Of a stretch of DNA of 16,410 nt, positions 1-5,966 are shown piece by piece; position 1 is the first letter of the stretch, and the number at the start of each line of letters is the position of its first letter. Both the position numbers and the translations under genes were made by a program. This DNA is from Ruminococcus sp. UBA4383. GTDB lineage: Bacteria; Bacillota; Clostridia; Oscillospirales; Ruminococcaceae. The notes beneath the pieces are model-generated. The model ran no database searches. It saw nothing but the letters and a program-made list of their open reading frames with translations, and was not told the DNA's origin. The stretch covers positions 1-16,410 of the forward strand of contig DGRR01000129.1 of the NCBI GenBank assembly GCA_002389995.1, in the 5' to 3' direction.

Positions 1-44
1 GTCTCAAAGCCGCACGTCGTGCTCCTCAGTTCAGCAAGAGATAA
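1..44 (+). CDS. rpsI: 30S ribosomal protein S9, C-terminal end (partial)
   Basis: The window opens inside a gene whose last 13 codons (frame starting at base 3) read LKAARRAPQFSKR and stop at TAA 42-44. This basic tail ending in QFSKR is the hallmark C-terminus of bacterial ribosomal protein S9, which reaches into the 30S P site and contacts the tRNA anticodon stem-loop. Only the tail is present, so nothing can be said about the rest of the gene, but rplM normally lies just upstream. The 3' end of rpsI is a known integration target of some Firmicute mobile elements, which matters for the accessory-looking genes that follow. Confidence 0.88.
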   Translation, partial: LKAARRAPQFSKR

Positions 45-159
45 TTTTATCCCTTCTGGGAGTATTCAGAATCATGTATTTACGCTGTTTTGTTCGGTCT
101 GGGTTTATCTGAGATATGGTGGATTTCGGACGGTAACTAACAGATAACTGACAAGAATT

Positions 160-189
160 TAAGGCATTCATCGTTAGGTGAATGCCTTA
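160..189 (+). terminator. Rho-independent terminator of the rpsI transcript
   Basis: AAGGCATTCA (161-170) and TGAATGCCTT (179-188) form a perfect 10-bp stem, extended by one pair (160/189), around an 8-nt loop. A moderately T-rich ATTTGTAT follows. It lies about 115 nt after the rpsI stop with no convincing gene between, so it most likely ends the ribosomal protein transcript. The U-tract is imperfect. Confidence 0.65.
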
Positions 190-211
190 TTTGTATAGCA
201 AGCAGGTTATT

Positions 212-313
212 ATGAAATGTCCTGTATGCGGTAAAACTGAATTTGCGGAGTATGGTTCATTTGATATTTGTCCATTCTGCAAATGTGAAGATGATGAACT
301 TCAAGGGGATTAA
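212..313 (+). CDS. Truncated or miniature CPCC-type cysteine-rich zinc-ribbon protein
   Basis: A 33-residue ORF carries two paired cysteine motifs, CPVC (residues 3-6) and CPFC (20-23), plus C25 and an acidic EDDELQ segment. The pattern CPxCG ... GSF/YDICPxC...EDD matches the start of the small 'cysteine-rich CPCC' family. Those proteins usually continue for some 40 more residues, with an NDPDY..GGAN-like stretch that is missing here. The codons after the stop do not restore the family pattern, so it is either a 3'-truncated remnant or a natural minimal zinc ribbon. An in-frame ATG at 182 lies inside the terminator stem and is an unlikely start. A weak AGCAGG precedes ATG 212. The mrr promoter begins ten bases after the stop. 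Its function is unknown. Confidence 0.5.
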   Translation: MKCPVCGKTEFAEYGSFDICPFCKCEDDELQGD

Positions 314-322
314 AACAAATAC

Positions 323-351
323 TTGATTGTAAATTTGCATTGTGATATAAT
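323..351 (+). promoter_or_regulatory. Sigma-A-type promoter for mrr
   Basis: TTGATT (323-328), a 17-nt spacer and TATAAT (346-351) make a near-consensus housekeeping promoter. The start point would be near 358, giving a leader of about 48 nt before the mrr ATG. The restriction gene is therefore probably transcribed on its own. Confidence 0.7.
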
Positions 352-405
352 ATAAAACAAACGGATTAAGTGTTTTTATAATAATATTATGAATGGAGTG
401 AAAAT

Positions 406-1290
406 ATGGCAGGTAGGAGAAAAGATATTCCAAAAGGAATGCCAAATTACAGCGATCTTATTAATCCAACTCTTGAAGCTTTGCAAGCTCTTGGAGGATC
501 TGCAACTATTAATGAGATTTATTCCGAAGTAATCAATAATATGCATTTATCTGAGGTTATAATTGATTTTCCCCACTCTGATAAATCAAGTCAAACAGAA
601 ATACAATACCGATTGGCTTGGGCAAGAACTTATCTAAAAACATATGGAATAATTGAAAAAACACAACGTGGAGTGTGGGCGATTCTACCAGAGCATAAAA
701 ATACACATCAAATTAATATAGATGATTGTGTAAACACTGTTCGTAGTTTATTCGCAGGTAAAAAAGAGACACATAGCGATCCCAGAAAAGATAATAACCT
801 TGAAGATGACGGTATTGAGTTTCCAGATGAAAATAAACCTTGGAGAGAAAGACTACATACTATCTTACTTTCAATGAACCCATTTGCCTTTGAACGTTTG
901 GCTCAACGAGTGTTAAGAGAATCTGGTTTCTATGAAGTAGAAATAACAAAGAAAACAGGTGATGGCGGAATAGACGGATATGGAAGAGTAAAAATTAATG
1001 GTATGTTCAGTTTCAAAGTTGCTTTTCAATGCAAACGATACAGCGGAAGCGTACCTTCAAGCGACATCAGAGATTTCAGAGGTTCTTTAACTACTGACAT
1101 TGAGAAAGCTTTGTTTATCACAACAGGAACATTCTCAAAACCAGCACAAGATGAAGCAATAACTCCAGGAAAAATACAGATTGACCTCATTGACGGAGAA
1201 GATTTGATAAATAAACTGGCAGAGTTCAAAATCGGACTTACACCAGTAACAGAATATGAAATTGATGAAAAATATTTTTTGCAAATATGA
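406..1290 (+). CDS. mrr: Mrr-family (type IV, modification-dependent) restriction endonuclease
   Basis: This 294-residue protein has the two-domain Mrr layout. Residues about 15-95 look like the Mrr N-terminal winged helix (ALGGSATINEIYSEV ... GIIEKTQRGVWAI). After an acidic linker (about 120-145), residues 150-265 form the Mrr catalytic domain of the PD-(D/E)xK fold. Visible active-site elements are FERL (E163), TGDGGIDG (D190) and FQCKRY (Q208, K210), the Q-x-K variant typical of Mrr. Mrr enzymes cut DNA carrying foreign methylation and act as stand-alone defence without a cognate methyltransferase; none is seen here. The start is set by GGAGTG (395-400), six bases upstream. The gene is visibly more AT-rich than its neighbours and sits between rpsI and spoIIID, suggesting horizontal acquisition. 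Length matches the family and the domain is intact. Confidence 0.88.
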   Translation: MAGRRKDIPKGMPNYSDLINPTLEALQALGGSATINEIYSEVINNMHLSEVIIDFPHSDKSSQTEIQYRLAWARTYLKTYGIIEKTQRGVWAILPEHKNTHQINIDDCVNTVRSLFAGKKETHSDPRKDNNLEDDGIEFPDENKPWRERLHTILLSMNPFAFERLAQRVLRESGFYEVEITKKTGDGGIDGYGRVKINGMFSFKVAFQCKRYSGSVPSSDIRDFRGSLTTDIEKALFITTGTFSKPAQDEAITPGKIQIDLIDGEDLINKLAEFKIGLTPVTEYEIDEKYFLQI

Positions 1291-1392
1291 TATCTTAAAG
1301 ATATAACGCAATATAAACAAAAAATCCTCACATAAATTCCCCGTGAGATTCACAGCAGATTTTTTATACATTTTTCTCTCCCTGAATGAATA

Positions 1393-1416
1393 TACATTAT
1401 TGTCCGCAGTAATGTA
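1393..1416 (+). promoter_or_regulatory. Inverted repeat in front of spoIIID (operator or leader hairpin)
   Basis: TACATTA (1393-1399) and TAATGTA (1410-1416) form a perfect 7-bp inverted repeat with a 10-nt centre, ending at the ribosome binding site AAAGGGAG. The sequence TATACATT (1391-1398) also loosely resembles a sigma-E -10 box (CATACANT), fitting the known sigma-E control of spoIIID in Bacillus, but no convincing -35 box was found. The dyad is seen directly; its regulatory role is inferred. Confidence 0.35.
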
Positions 1417-1431
1417 AAGGGAGTGATGCTA

Positions 1432-1707
1432 TTGAAACCTCAGCCTGAACAGCGGGCAGTAGTTCTCGGTCAGTATATTGTCGAAAACAGGGCTACTGTA
1501 CGCTCTGCCGCAGGAAAATTCGGTGTAAGCAAAAGCACCGTTCACAAAGATGTCAGCGAAAGACTTAAAACCGAAAACCCTGCTTTATATTCTCAGGTAA
1601 AGGATATACTTGAAATCAACAAGCGGGAACGCCATATAAGAGGCGGTCTTGCTACAAAAAGAAAATATCTGGAAATGGCAAAAAGGAAATTAAAAAAGCA
1701 TACATAA
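1432..1707 (+). CDS. spoIIID: Sporulation transcriptional regulator SpoIIID
   Basis: This is a small DNA-binding protein that in Bacillus acts in the mother cell after engulfment, activating and repressing sigma-E genes and helping switch to sigma-K. The 91 residues align along their whole length with SpoIIID. They contain a helix-turn-helix at about 23-43 with the diagnostic FGVSKSTVHKDVSERL, and the basic C-terminal RHIRGGLATKRKY stretch that contacts the minor groove. The chosen start is TTG 1432, because AAGGGAG (1416-1422) lies about nine bases upstream. GTG 1423 and ATG 1426 in the same frame sit on or too near that site and would add only two or three residues. Its presence indicates an endospore-forming lineage. 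It is probably monocistronic. Confidence 0.93.
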   Translation: MKPQPEQRAVVLGQYIVENRATVRSAAGKFGVSKSTVHKDVSERLKTENPALYSQVKDILEINKRERHIRGGLATKRKYLEMAKRKLKKHT

Positions 1708-1729
1708 GACAGATACAAAAAATTTCATA

Positions 1730-1764
1730 GCCGTCTTATATATGCGTATCTATATAAATACGGC
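1730..1764 (+). other. Imperfect hairpin downstream of spoIIID
   Basis: GCCGT and TTATATA (1730-1742) can pair with TATATAA and ACGGC (1751-1764) through a small internal bulge, giving about 12 pairs with an 8-nt loop. A second possible pairing, ATAAGAC (1704-1710) with GTCTTAT (1733-1739), overlaps it and includes the stop codon. No U-tract follows, so it is a doubtful terminator. It may instead stabilise the 3' end of the message. Confidence 0.35.
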
Positions 1765-1960
1765 AGACAGCACATAAAAATATACGGAGCTTTTCACGGG
1801 TCTTAATTCACGGCAAAAATTTCCGCAAAATGCCACTCCGAAAATTAATGTGTTTTCTGCCGTCTTACTTATTTTATGAAGAAAAAATCAAAAACGACAA
1901 AGAAATTTTTACCTTTTTGAATTATCGGAACTTAACAGTACTTAAAGCAAAGTTAAAAAG

Positions 1961-2056
1961 TGGGGCTTGGGGGAAAAGCCGCCCCCTTGAATCGGGAGTG
2001 AACGAAATGAAATGAAGTGAACGGAGATTCAAGGCTCAAAGGGCGGTGTTCCCCCC
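1961..2056. repeat. Long imperfect hairpin, candidate dispersed intergenic repeat
   Basis: The 490-bp gap between spoIIID and the GTPase gene contains one striking element. Three nested helices can form: GGGGGAA (1969-1975) with TTCCCCC (2049-2055), CCGCCC (1979-1984) with GGGCGG (2041-2046), and CCTTGAATC (1985-1993) with GATTCAAGG (2026-2034). The open loop (1994-2025) holds the repeated word AGTGAACG, once at each end. The GC-rich arms contrast with the AT-rich surroundings. No coding capacity is credible. The compact stem, the internal word repeat and the location resemble REP-like or small non-autonomous elements, but only one copy is in view. The rest of the gap (1765-1960) shows nothing recognisable. 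Confidence 0.5.
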
Positions 2057-2118
2057 ATTCCTGATAATAGTCAAAAATGAAAATTTCATGAAAAATTATG
2101 TTTCTTTAATCTAACTTG

Positions 2119-2147
2119 TTGCAAATGAAAAAAAAAGGTGCTATAAT
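2119..2147 (+). promoter_or_regulatory. Sigma-A-type promoter of the GTPase operon
   Basis: TTGCAA (2119-2124), a 17-nt A-rich spacer and TATAAT (2142-2147) form a good promoter. Transcription would start near 2154. The short leader begins with a 5-bp GC hairpin, CGGGC (2158-2162) with GCCCG (2167-2171). No obvious zinc-repressor dyad overlaps the promoter. Confidence 0.7.
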
Positions 2148-2200
2148 AGTTCTTATACGGGCGGCTGCCCGAAAATAAAAGAAAGAGAGTGTAAAAATAT

Positions 2201-3274
2201 ATGACAAAAATTACCATATTCTCAGGATTCCTCGGTGCAGGAAAAACAACTCTTATAAAGAAACTCATTTCAGAGGGTTATAAGAACGAAAAACTCGTTC
2301 TCATAGAAAACGAATTTGGTCAGATAGGCATTGACGGCGGATTTCTCAAAGATGCAGGCATTGAAATTACTGAAATGAATTCAGGCTGTATCTGTTGCAG
2401 TCTTGTCGGAGATTTCGGAAAGGCTCTCGAAAAAGTCCTCGAAGAATATAAACCCGACAGAATACTCATTGAACCTTCCGGCGTAGGCAAACTCAGCGAT
2501 GTTATAAATGCTGTAAGAAATATAAATGCCCATGATGTTGAACTTGACGGTTTCACTACAATTGTCGATGCAAAGAAATGCAAGATGTATCAGAAGAATT
2601 TCGGTGAATTTTTCAATAACCAGATAACTTATGCAAGCTGTATCATTCTCAGCCATACAAAAGGTCTTTCGCAGGAGAAAATAAATGAAGTCGTTCAGAA
2701 ATTAAAGGAATTTAATCCCGCTGCACCTATCGTTACAACTGAATGGGACGAACTCACAGGGCAGCAGCTCGTTGATGCAATGACTCAGAAAAATACTCTC
2801 GATGATGAACTTAAAAAGCTCCTCGATGAAGCAAATCATCATCACCACCATGATGACGATGAAGAACATGAACATCACCACCATGAACATGATGAACACG
2901 AACATCACCACCATGAACATGACGAGCATGATGAAAACTGCACCTGCGGCTGTCACGACCACGACCACGAACATCATCACCACGACCACCATGCAGATGA
3001 GATATTCACAAGCTGGGGCGCAGAAACTCCCAGACCTTACACTCAGGAAGCTATCACAGCAGCCCTTGAAGCCCTTTCAGATGAAAAAACTTATGGTCTT
3101 GTTCTCCGTGCAAAGGGTATCGTTGCAGGCGAGGACGGTCAGTGGATTCATTTTGATTACGTTCCCGGAGTTCCCGATGTCCGCACAGGCAGTGCCGAAA
3201 CTACGGGCAGACTTTGCGTAATAGGCTCACAGCTCAATGAAGAAGCTGTCGCAAAACTTTTCTGCATTGAATAA
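2201..3274 (+). CDS. G3E (CobW/YjiA-like) GTPase with a His-rich metal-binding segment
   Basis: This 357-residue P-loop GTPase belongs to the COG0523 metallochaperone group, which delivers or allocates metals, most often zinc, in the cytoplasm. Visible elements are Walker A GFLGAGKTT (9-17), ENEFG (36-40), the metal site CICC (63-66) and Walker B-type EPSG (91-94). SHTKGL (151-156) stands where the NKxD guanine motif is expected. A CobW C-terminal domain fills about 285-357. Residues 213-264 hold 27 histidines mixed with Asp and Glu, plus CTCGC (247-251), an unusually rich metal-binding loop inserted between the two domains. GAAAGAGAG lies upstream of ATG 2201. The next gene starts 11 bases after the stop and is a second GTPase, so the two likely act together. 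Metal identity is inferred; nickel or cobalt cannot be excluded. Confidence 0.9.
   Translation: MTKITIFSGFLGAGKTTLIKKLISEGYKNEKLVLIENEFGQIGIDGGFLKDAGIEITEMNSGCICCSLVGDFGKALEKVLEEYKPDRILIEPSGVGKLSDVINAVRNINAHDVELDGFTTIVDAKKCKMYQKNFGEFFNNQITYASCIILSHTKGLSQEKINEVVQKLKEFNPAAPIVTTEWDELTGQQLVDAMTQKNTLDDELKKLLDEANHHHHHDDDEEHEHHHHEHDEHEHHHHEHDEHDENCTCGCHDHDHEHHHHDHHADEIFTSWGAETPRPYTQEAITAALEALSDEKTYGLVLRAKGIVAGEDGQWIHFDYVPGVPDVRTGSAETTGRLCVIGSQLNEEAVAKLFCIE
2864..2923 (+). repeat. Two 30-bp tandem units encoding the His-rich loop
   Basis: Residues 222-231 and 232-241 of the GTPase are the same decapeptide, EHEHHHHEHD, encoded by two 30-bp units that differ at only a few silent positions. A partial third unit follows. 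The near-identical DNA suggests recent duplication and possible length variation between strains. Confidence 0.75.
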
Positions 3275-3285
3275 GGAGGATTAAA

Positions 3286-4245
3286 ATGCCTTACAATGAA
3301 CAGGAAATACCTGTATACCTCTTTCTCGGATTCCTTGAATCCGGAAAGACCAAATTCATTCAGGAAACTCTTGAAGACAAACGTTTCAATAACGGTGAAA
3401 AAACTCTCCTGCTTGTATGTGAAGAAGGTATTGAAGAATACGATTTCTCAAAATATCCAAAGAAAAGCAATGTACAGATGAGAGTTATCGAGGAAAAAGA
3501 CGAACTTACAGAAGCTAATCTTTTAAAAATGATGTCCGAAACAAAGGCTGAAAGAGTTGTCCTTGAATATAACGGTATGTGGCTTATAAATGACCTCTTT
3601 GAGAATATGCCCGACGGCTGGATGATTAATCAGGTTATGACTTTTATAGATTCGTCCACTTTTATGAACTATAATGCAAATATGAGAAGCCTTGTCGTTG
3701 ATAAACTCAATATGACCGAACTTGTTGTATTCAACCGCTTTGAAAAAAGCATGGACGTTCAGGAATTTCACAAGATAATCCGAGGCGTAAGCAGACGTAC
3801 AGATATATGCTATGAATATACTGACGGACAGGTTGCCTATGACGATATAGAAGACCCCCTCCCCTTTGATGTTGAGGCTGACCATATAATCATAAAAGAT
3901 GAAGACTATGCCCTCTGGTACAGGGATATTATGGAAGACCCCATGAAATATGACGGCAAAACTATAACATTCAAGGGTATTGCCGCAAGAAACAACAGAT
4001 TCCCTAAAAATAACTTTGCAATAGGCAGACATATCATGACCTGCTGTGTTGAGGATATTCAGTATTGCTGGGCTGTCGCTCAGTGTGATGAGGATAAAAT
4101 ACCTCCGCAGAAATCATGGGTTATGATAACCGCTAAAATAAATGTACAGAAACACAAAATGTACAAGGGTGCAGGTCCTGTGCTTGACATTACAGATATA
4201 TCGCCCTCTGCACCTCCTGAAAAGGAAGTTGCAACATTCTATTGA
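3286..4245 (+). CDS. CobW-like GTPase domain fused to a DUF1980/YcgQ-like C-terminal domain
   Basis: This 319-residue protein starts with a G3E-like nucleotide-binding domain: Walker A GFLESGKTK (15-23), LEYNG (E94-G97) as the ExxG Walker B element, and FNRFE (139-143) at the NKxD position. The CxCC metal motif of true G3E proteins is absent. From about residue 210 it changes to a domain with GKTITFKGIA, NNFAIGRHIMTCCVED (C253, C254) and SWVMITAKI. This resembles the C-terminal half of YcgQ/DUF1980 proteins (TIGR03943), which usually occur with permeases and CobW GTPases. Translation starts at ATG 3286 behind GGAGG (3275-3279), which abuts the upstream stop, so the pair is probably translated in step. 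A role as partner in metal handling is likely. No membrane segment is seen, unlike full YcgQ. Confidence 0.75.
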   Translation: MPYNEQEIPVYLFLGFLESGKTKFIQETLEDKRFNNGEKTLLLVCEEGIEEYDFSKYPKKSNVQMRVIEEKDELTEANLLKMMSETKAERVVLEYNGMWLINDLFENMPDGWMINQVMTFIDSSTFMNYNANMRSLVVDKLNMTELVVFNRFEKSMDVQEFHKIIRGVSRRTDICYEYTDGQVAYDDIEDPLPFDVEADHIIIKDEDYALWYRDIMEDPMKYDGKTITFKGIAARNNRFPKNNFAIGRHIMTCCVEDIQYCWAVAQCDEDKIPPQKSWVMITAKINVQKHKMYKGAGPVLDITDISPSAPPEKEVATFY

Positions 4246-4248
4246 TAA

Positions 4249-4279
4249 AAAAACGGTCGGAATAAATCCGACCGTTTTT
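4249..4279. terminator. Strong bidirectional terminator between convergent genes
   Basis: AAAAACGGTCGGA (4249-4261) pairs perfectly with TCCGACCGTTTTT (4267-4279) around a 5-nt loop, giving a 13-bp stem with A and T tracts on both sides. It lies between the stop of the second GTPase gene (4245) and that of the minus-strand Wzz-like gene (4281), so it serves both directions. Confidence 0.92.
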
Positions 4280-4280
4280 A

Positions 4281-5792
4281 TTAGTTTTTATTTTCTTCTT
4301 TGTTTTCGTCTTTATTTTCATCTGTACTTTCGGCAGTCGCTTTTCTTTTCTTGCTGTCTGCTTTAAGCGCTTCAATGAATGCAACTGCAAAGTAAAGTGC
4401 AAATCCCGCAGCTTCAAGAATTATAAACGGAGTTTTGGCATTGTCAACTATACGGGAAACTCTGTCAATGGCAGTATCTGTTGCAGGAACGAGTATACTG
4501 TAAGCATCTTTGAATGTAACGTTTTTATAGTAATCATCTGCGGTTGCGTTTACAAGTGAAACAGCATTATTTATTTTTTCATAAACGCTGTCAAGCTGAG
4601 TTTCTACCTTTGTCACATCTTCTGTACTGGAAGATTTCTTTTCTTTGAGTGAAGTTTGTCTTTCTGTATAGTAATTAATTCTCTGCTTTACTTCTGCAAG
4701 CTGTGCAGTGAGGTCAATTTTCTGCTGGAGCATTTTATCATACTGTTCAGAAGCAACAGTTGAATGCATACTTGAATCTTCGTTTGTATTGGTGAACACG
4801 AAAATTTCGTCTTTCTGGTATTTTGCGATTGAATCGGCAACATCAGCTATCTGTTCTTCATACTGAGCTTTCTGTCTTGTGAGTGATTTTATTCTGTAAT
4901 CATAGTAGGCAAGGGATTCTTCCTTATTCTTTGTTATATTGTTTACGTTTATGACAGATGAAATTTTTTCGAGGTCAATGGTATCTATGGTATTTATAAC
5001 TTCATAGAGGTCATCGAAAGTATAGCCCGTTGTAACTGAACGGAATCTTGCAGTATCTTCCTTTGAAAGTTTGCGGACATATTTTTTAAGGGTCTGGATA
5101 TTTGTATCGAATACGTCAACAGCTTCCGAATAGTCATATGATTTGTAATCTATTGCAGTAATAGCAGAACCGAGTGATTCATTGTAGCCGTACTGTTCAT
5201 AGAAATAATTTTCATAGAGTTCAAGTATTTTGTTGAATACTGCAAGGGCTTGGCTGCTTGTAAGTGTTGTGTCATTGTAGTCAAAGTACACCTTATACTG
5301 TGTGGGATAGTATGTAACATCGAGCATAGCCTGTGCAGTTGCAAGGTTTGGATTTGCTGAATTGTCGAGAATGCTCTTATATGTAGTTATTCTGTCTATT
5401 GCATCTTTGGGGATAAGACCGTCAATGGAAATACCCTGTCTTATATATTCGAGCTGGTCCATATCAATGCCGAGTTCAGTAATTGCACTTTCAATGACAG
5501 CAGGGTTTTTGATTGAATTTACATCAAAGTCTCTGCCATTGGGGTCAAGACCCTTTTCAATTCCGTCATATGAGAAACTTATCAAGGCAGTAAGTTTAGC
5601 TTTTGTTATGTGAGTTGTTACAGTTGCATATCCGAATGAGAGGACGAAAATAACAACCGCACAAACTATCCACAGAAGCAGATATTTTTTAAGTTTTTTG
5701 AATATTGTTGAAAGTGATATTATGACATCATCATTGTCGCCTGTATCATTTTTAAGTGTAATATTCAGATTACGCTCATCTTTATTAGCCAT
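4281..5792 (-). CDS. Wzz-like polysaccharide chain-length/co-polymerase family membrane protein
   Basis: The 503-residue protein has the polysaccharide co-polymerase topology. It has a short cytoplasmic N-terminus, a membrane segment at about 37-57, a large extracytoplasmic region and a second membrane segment at about 457-475, followed by a charged tail (KKRKATAEST, then ENK-type repeats). The extracytoplasmic part has a helical coiled-coil stretch at about 295-400 rich in Lys, Glu and Gln. Wzz-type proteins govern the length of exported glycans. Here no tyrosine kinase domain, Walker motif or glycan-synthesis cluster is adjacent, so it is an orphan. The assignment rests on architecture more than sequence; a membrane-anchored coiled-coil protein of other function is possible. 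AGGAGGT (5797-5803, minus strand) fixes ATG 5792. Confidence 0.6.
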   Translation of the reverse strand: MANKDERNLNITLKNDTGDNDDVIISLSTIFKKLKKYLLLWIVCAVVIFVLSFGYATVTTHITKAKLTALISFSYDGIEKGLDPNGRDFDVNSIKNPAVIESAITELGIDMDQLEYIRQGISIDGLIPKDAIDRITTYKSILDNSANPNLATAQAMLDVTYYPTQYKVYFDYNDTTLTSSQALAVFNKILELYENYFYEQYGYNESLGSAITAIDYKSYDYSEAVDVFDTNIQTLKKYVRKLSKEDTARFRSVTTGYTFDDLYEVINTIDTIDLEKISSVINVNNITKNKEESLAYYDYRIKSLTRQKAQYEEQIADVADSIAKYQKDEIFVFTNTNEDSSMHSTVASEQYDKMLQQKIDLTAQLAEVKQRINYYTERQTSLKEKKSSSTEDVTKVETQLDSVYEKINNAVSLVNATADDYYKNVTFKDAYSILVPATDTAIDRVSRIVDNAKTPFIILEAAGFALYFAVAFIEALKADSKKRKATAESTDENKDENKEENKN

Positions 5793-5849
5793 TTTTACCT
5801 CCTGAATTTATAAAAATATCATCGGAAAAATACAATCCGACACTTAATA

Positions 5850-5878
5850 ATAATATCACTCAGGAGGTAAAAAGTCAA
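5850..5878 (-). promoter_or_regulatory. Sigma-A-type promoter of the Wzz-like gene
   Basis: On the minus strand TTGACT (5878-5873), a 17-nt spacer and TATTAT (5855-5850) form a strong promoter. The transcript would begin near 5843. A small 5-bp hairpin, TCGGA with TCCGA (5822-5840), lies near its 5' end, and the leader is about 50 nt. Confidence 0.72.
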
Positions 5879-5966
5879 TGCTTTTGCAAATTTTATAATA
5901 ATTTCCAGTATTTTAACAAATAAAAAGGCTTTTTAAAGATTAATTTTGGCGAATAAGGGCAAAGGT

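Noticed and set aside
1830..2015. A 61-codon plus-strand ORF downstream of spoIIID
   Set aside because: No ribosome binding site, low-complexity composition, and its end runs into the hairpin element, so it is unlikely to be coding.
2834..2860. The His run as a cloning-vector His tag
   Set aside because: The run is internal, continues into a long mixed His/Asp/Glu segment and lies in an otherwise natural gene, so it is a native metal-binding loop.
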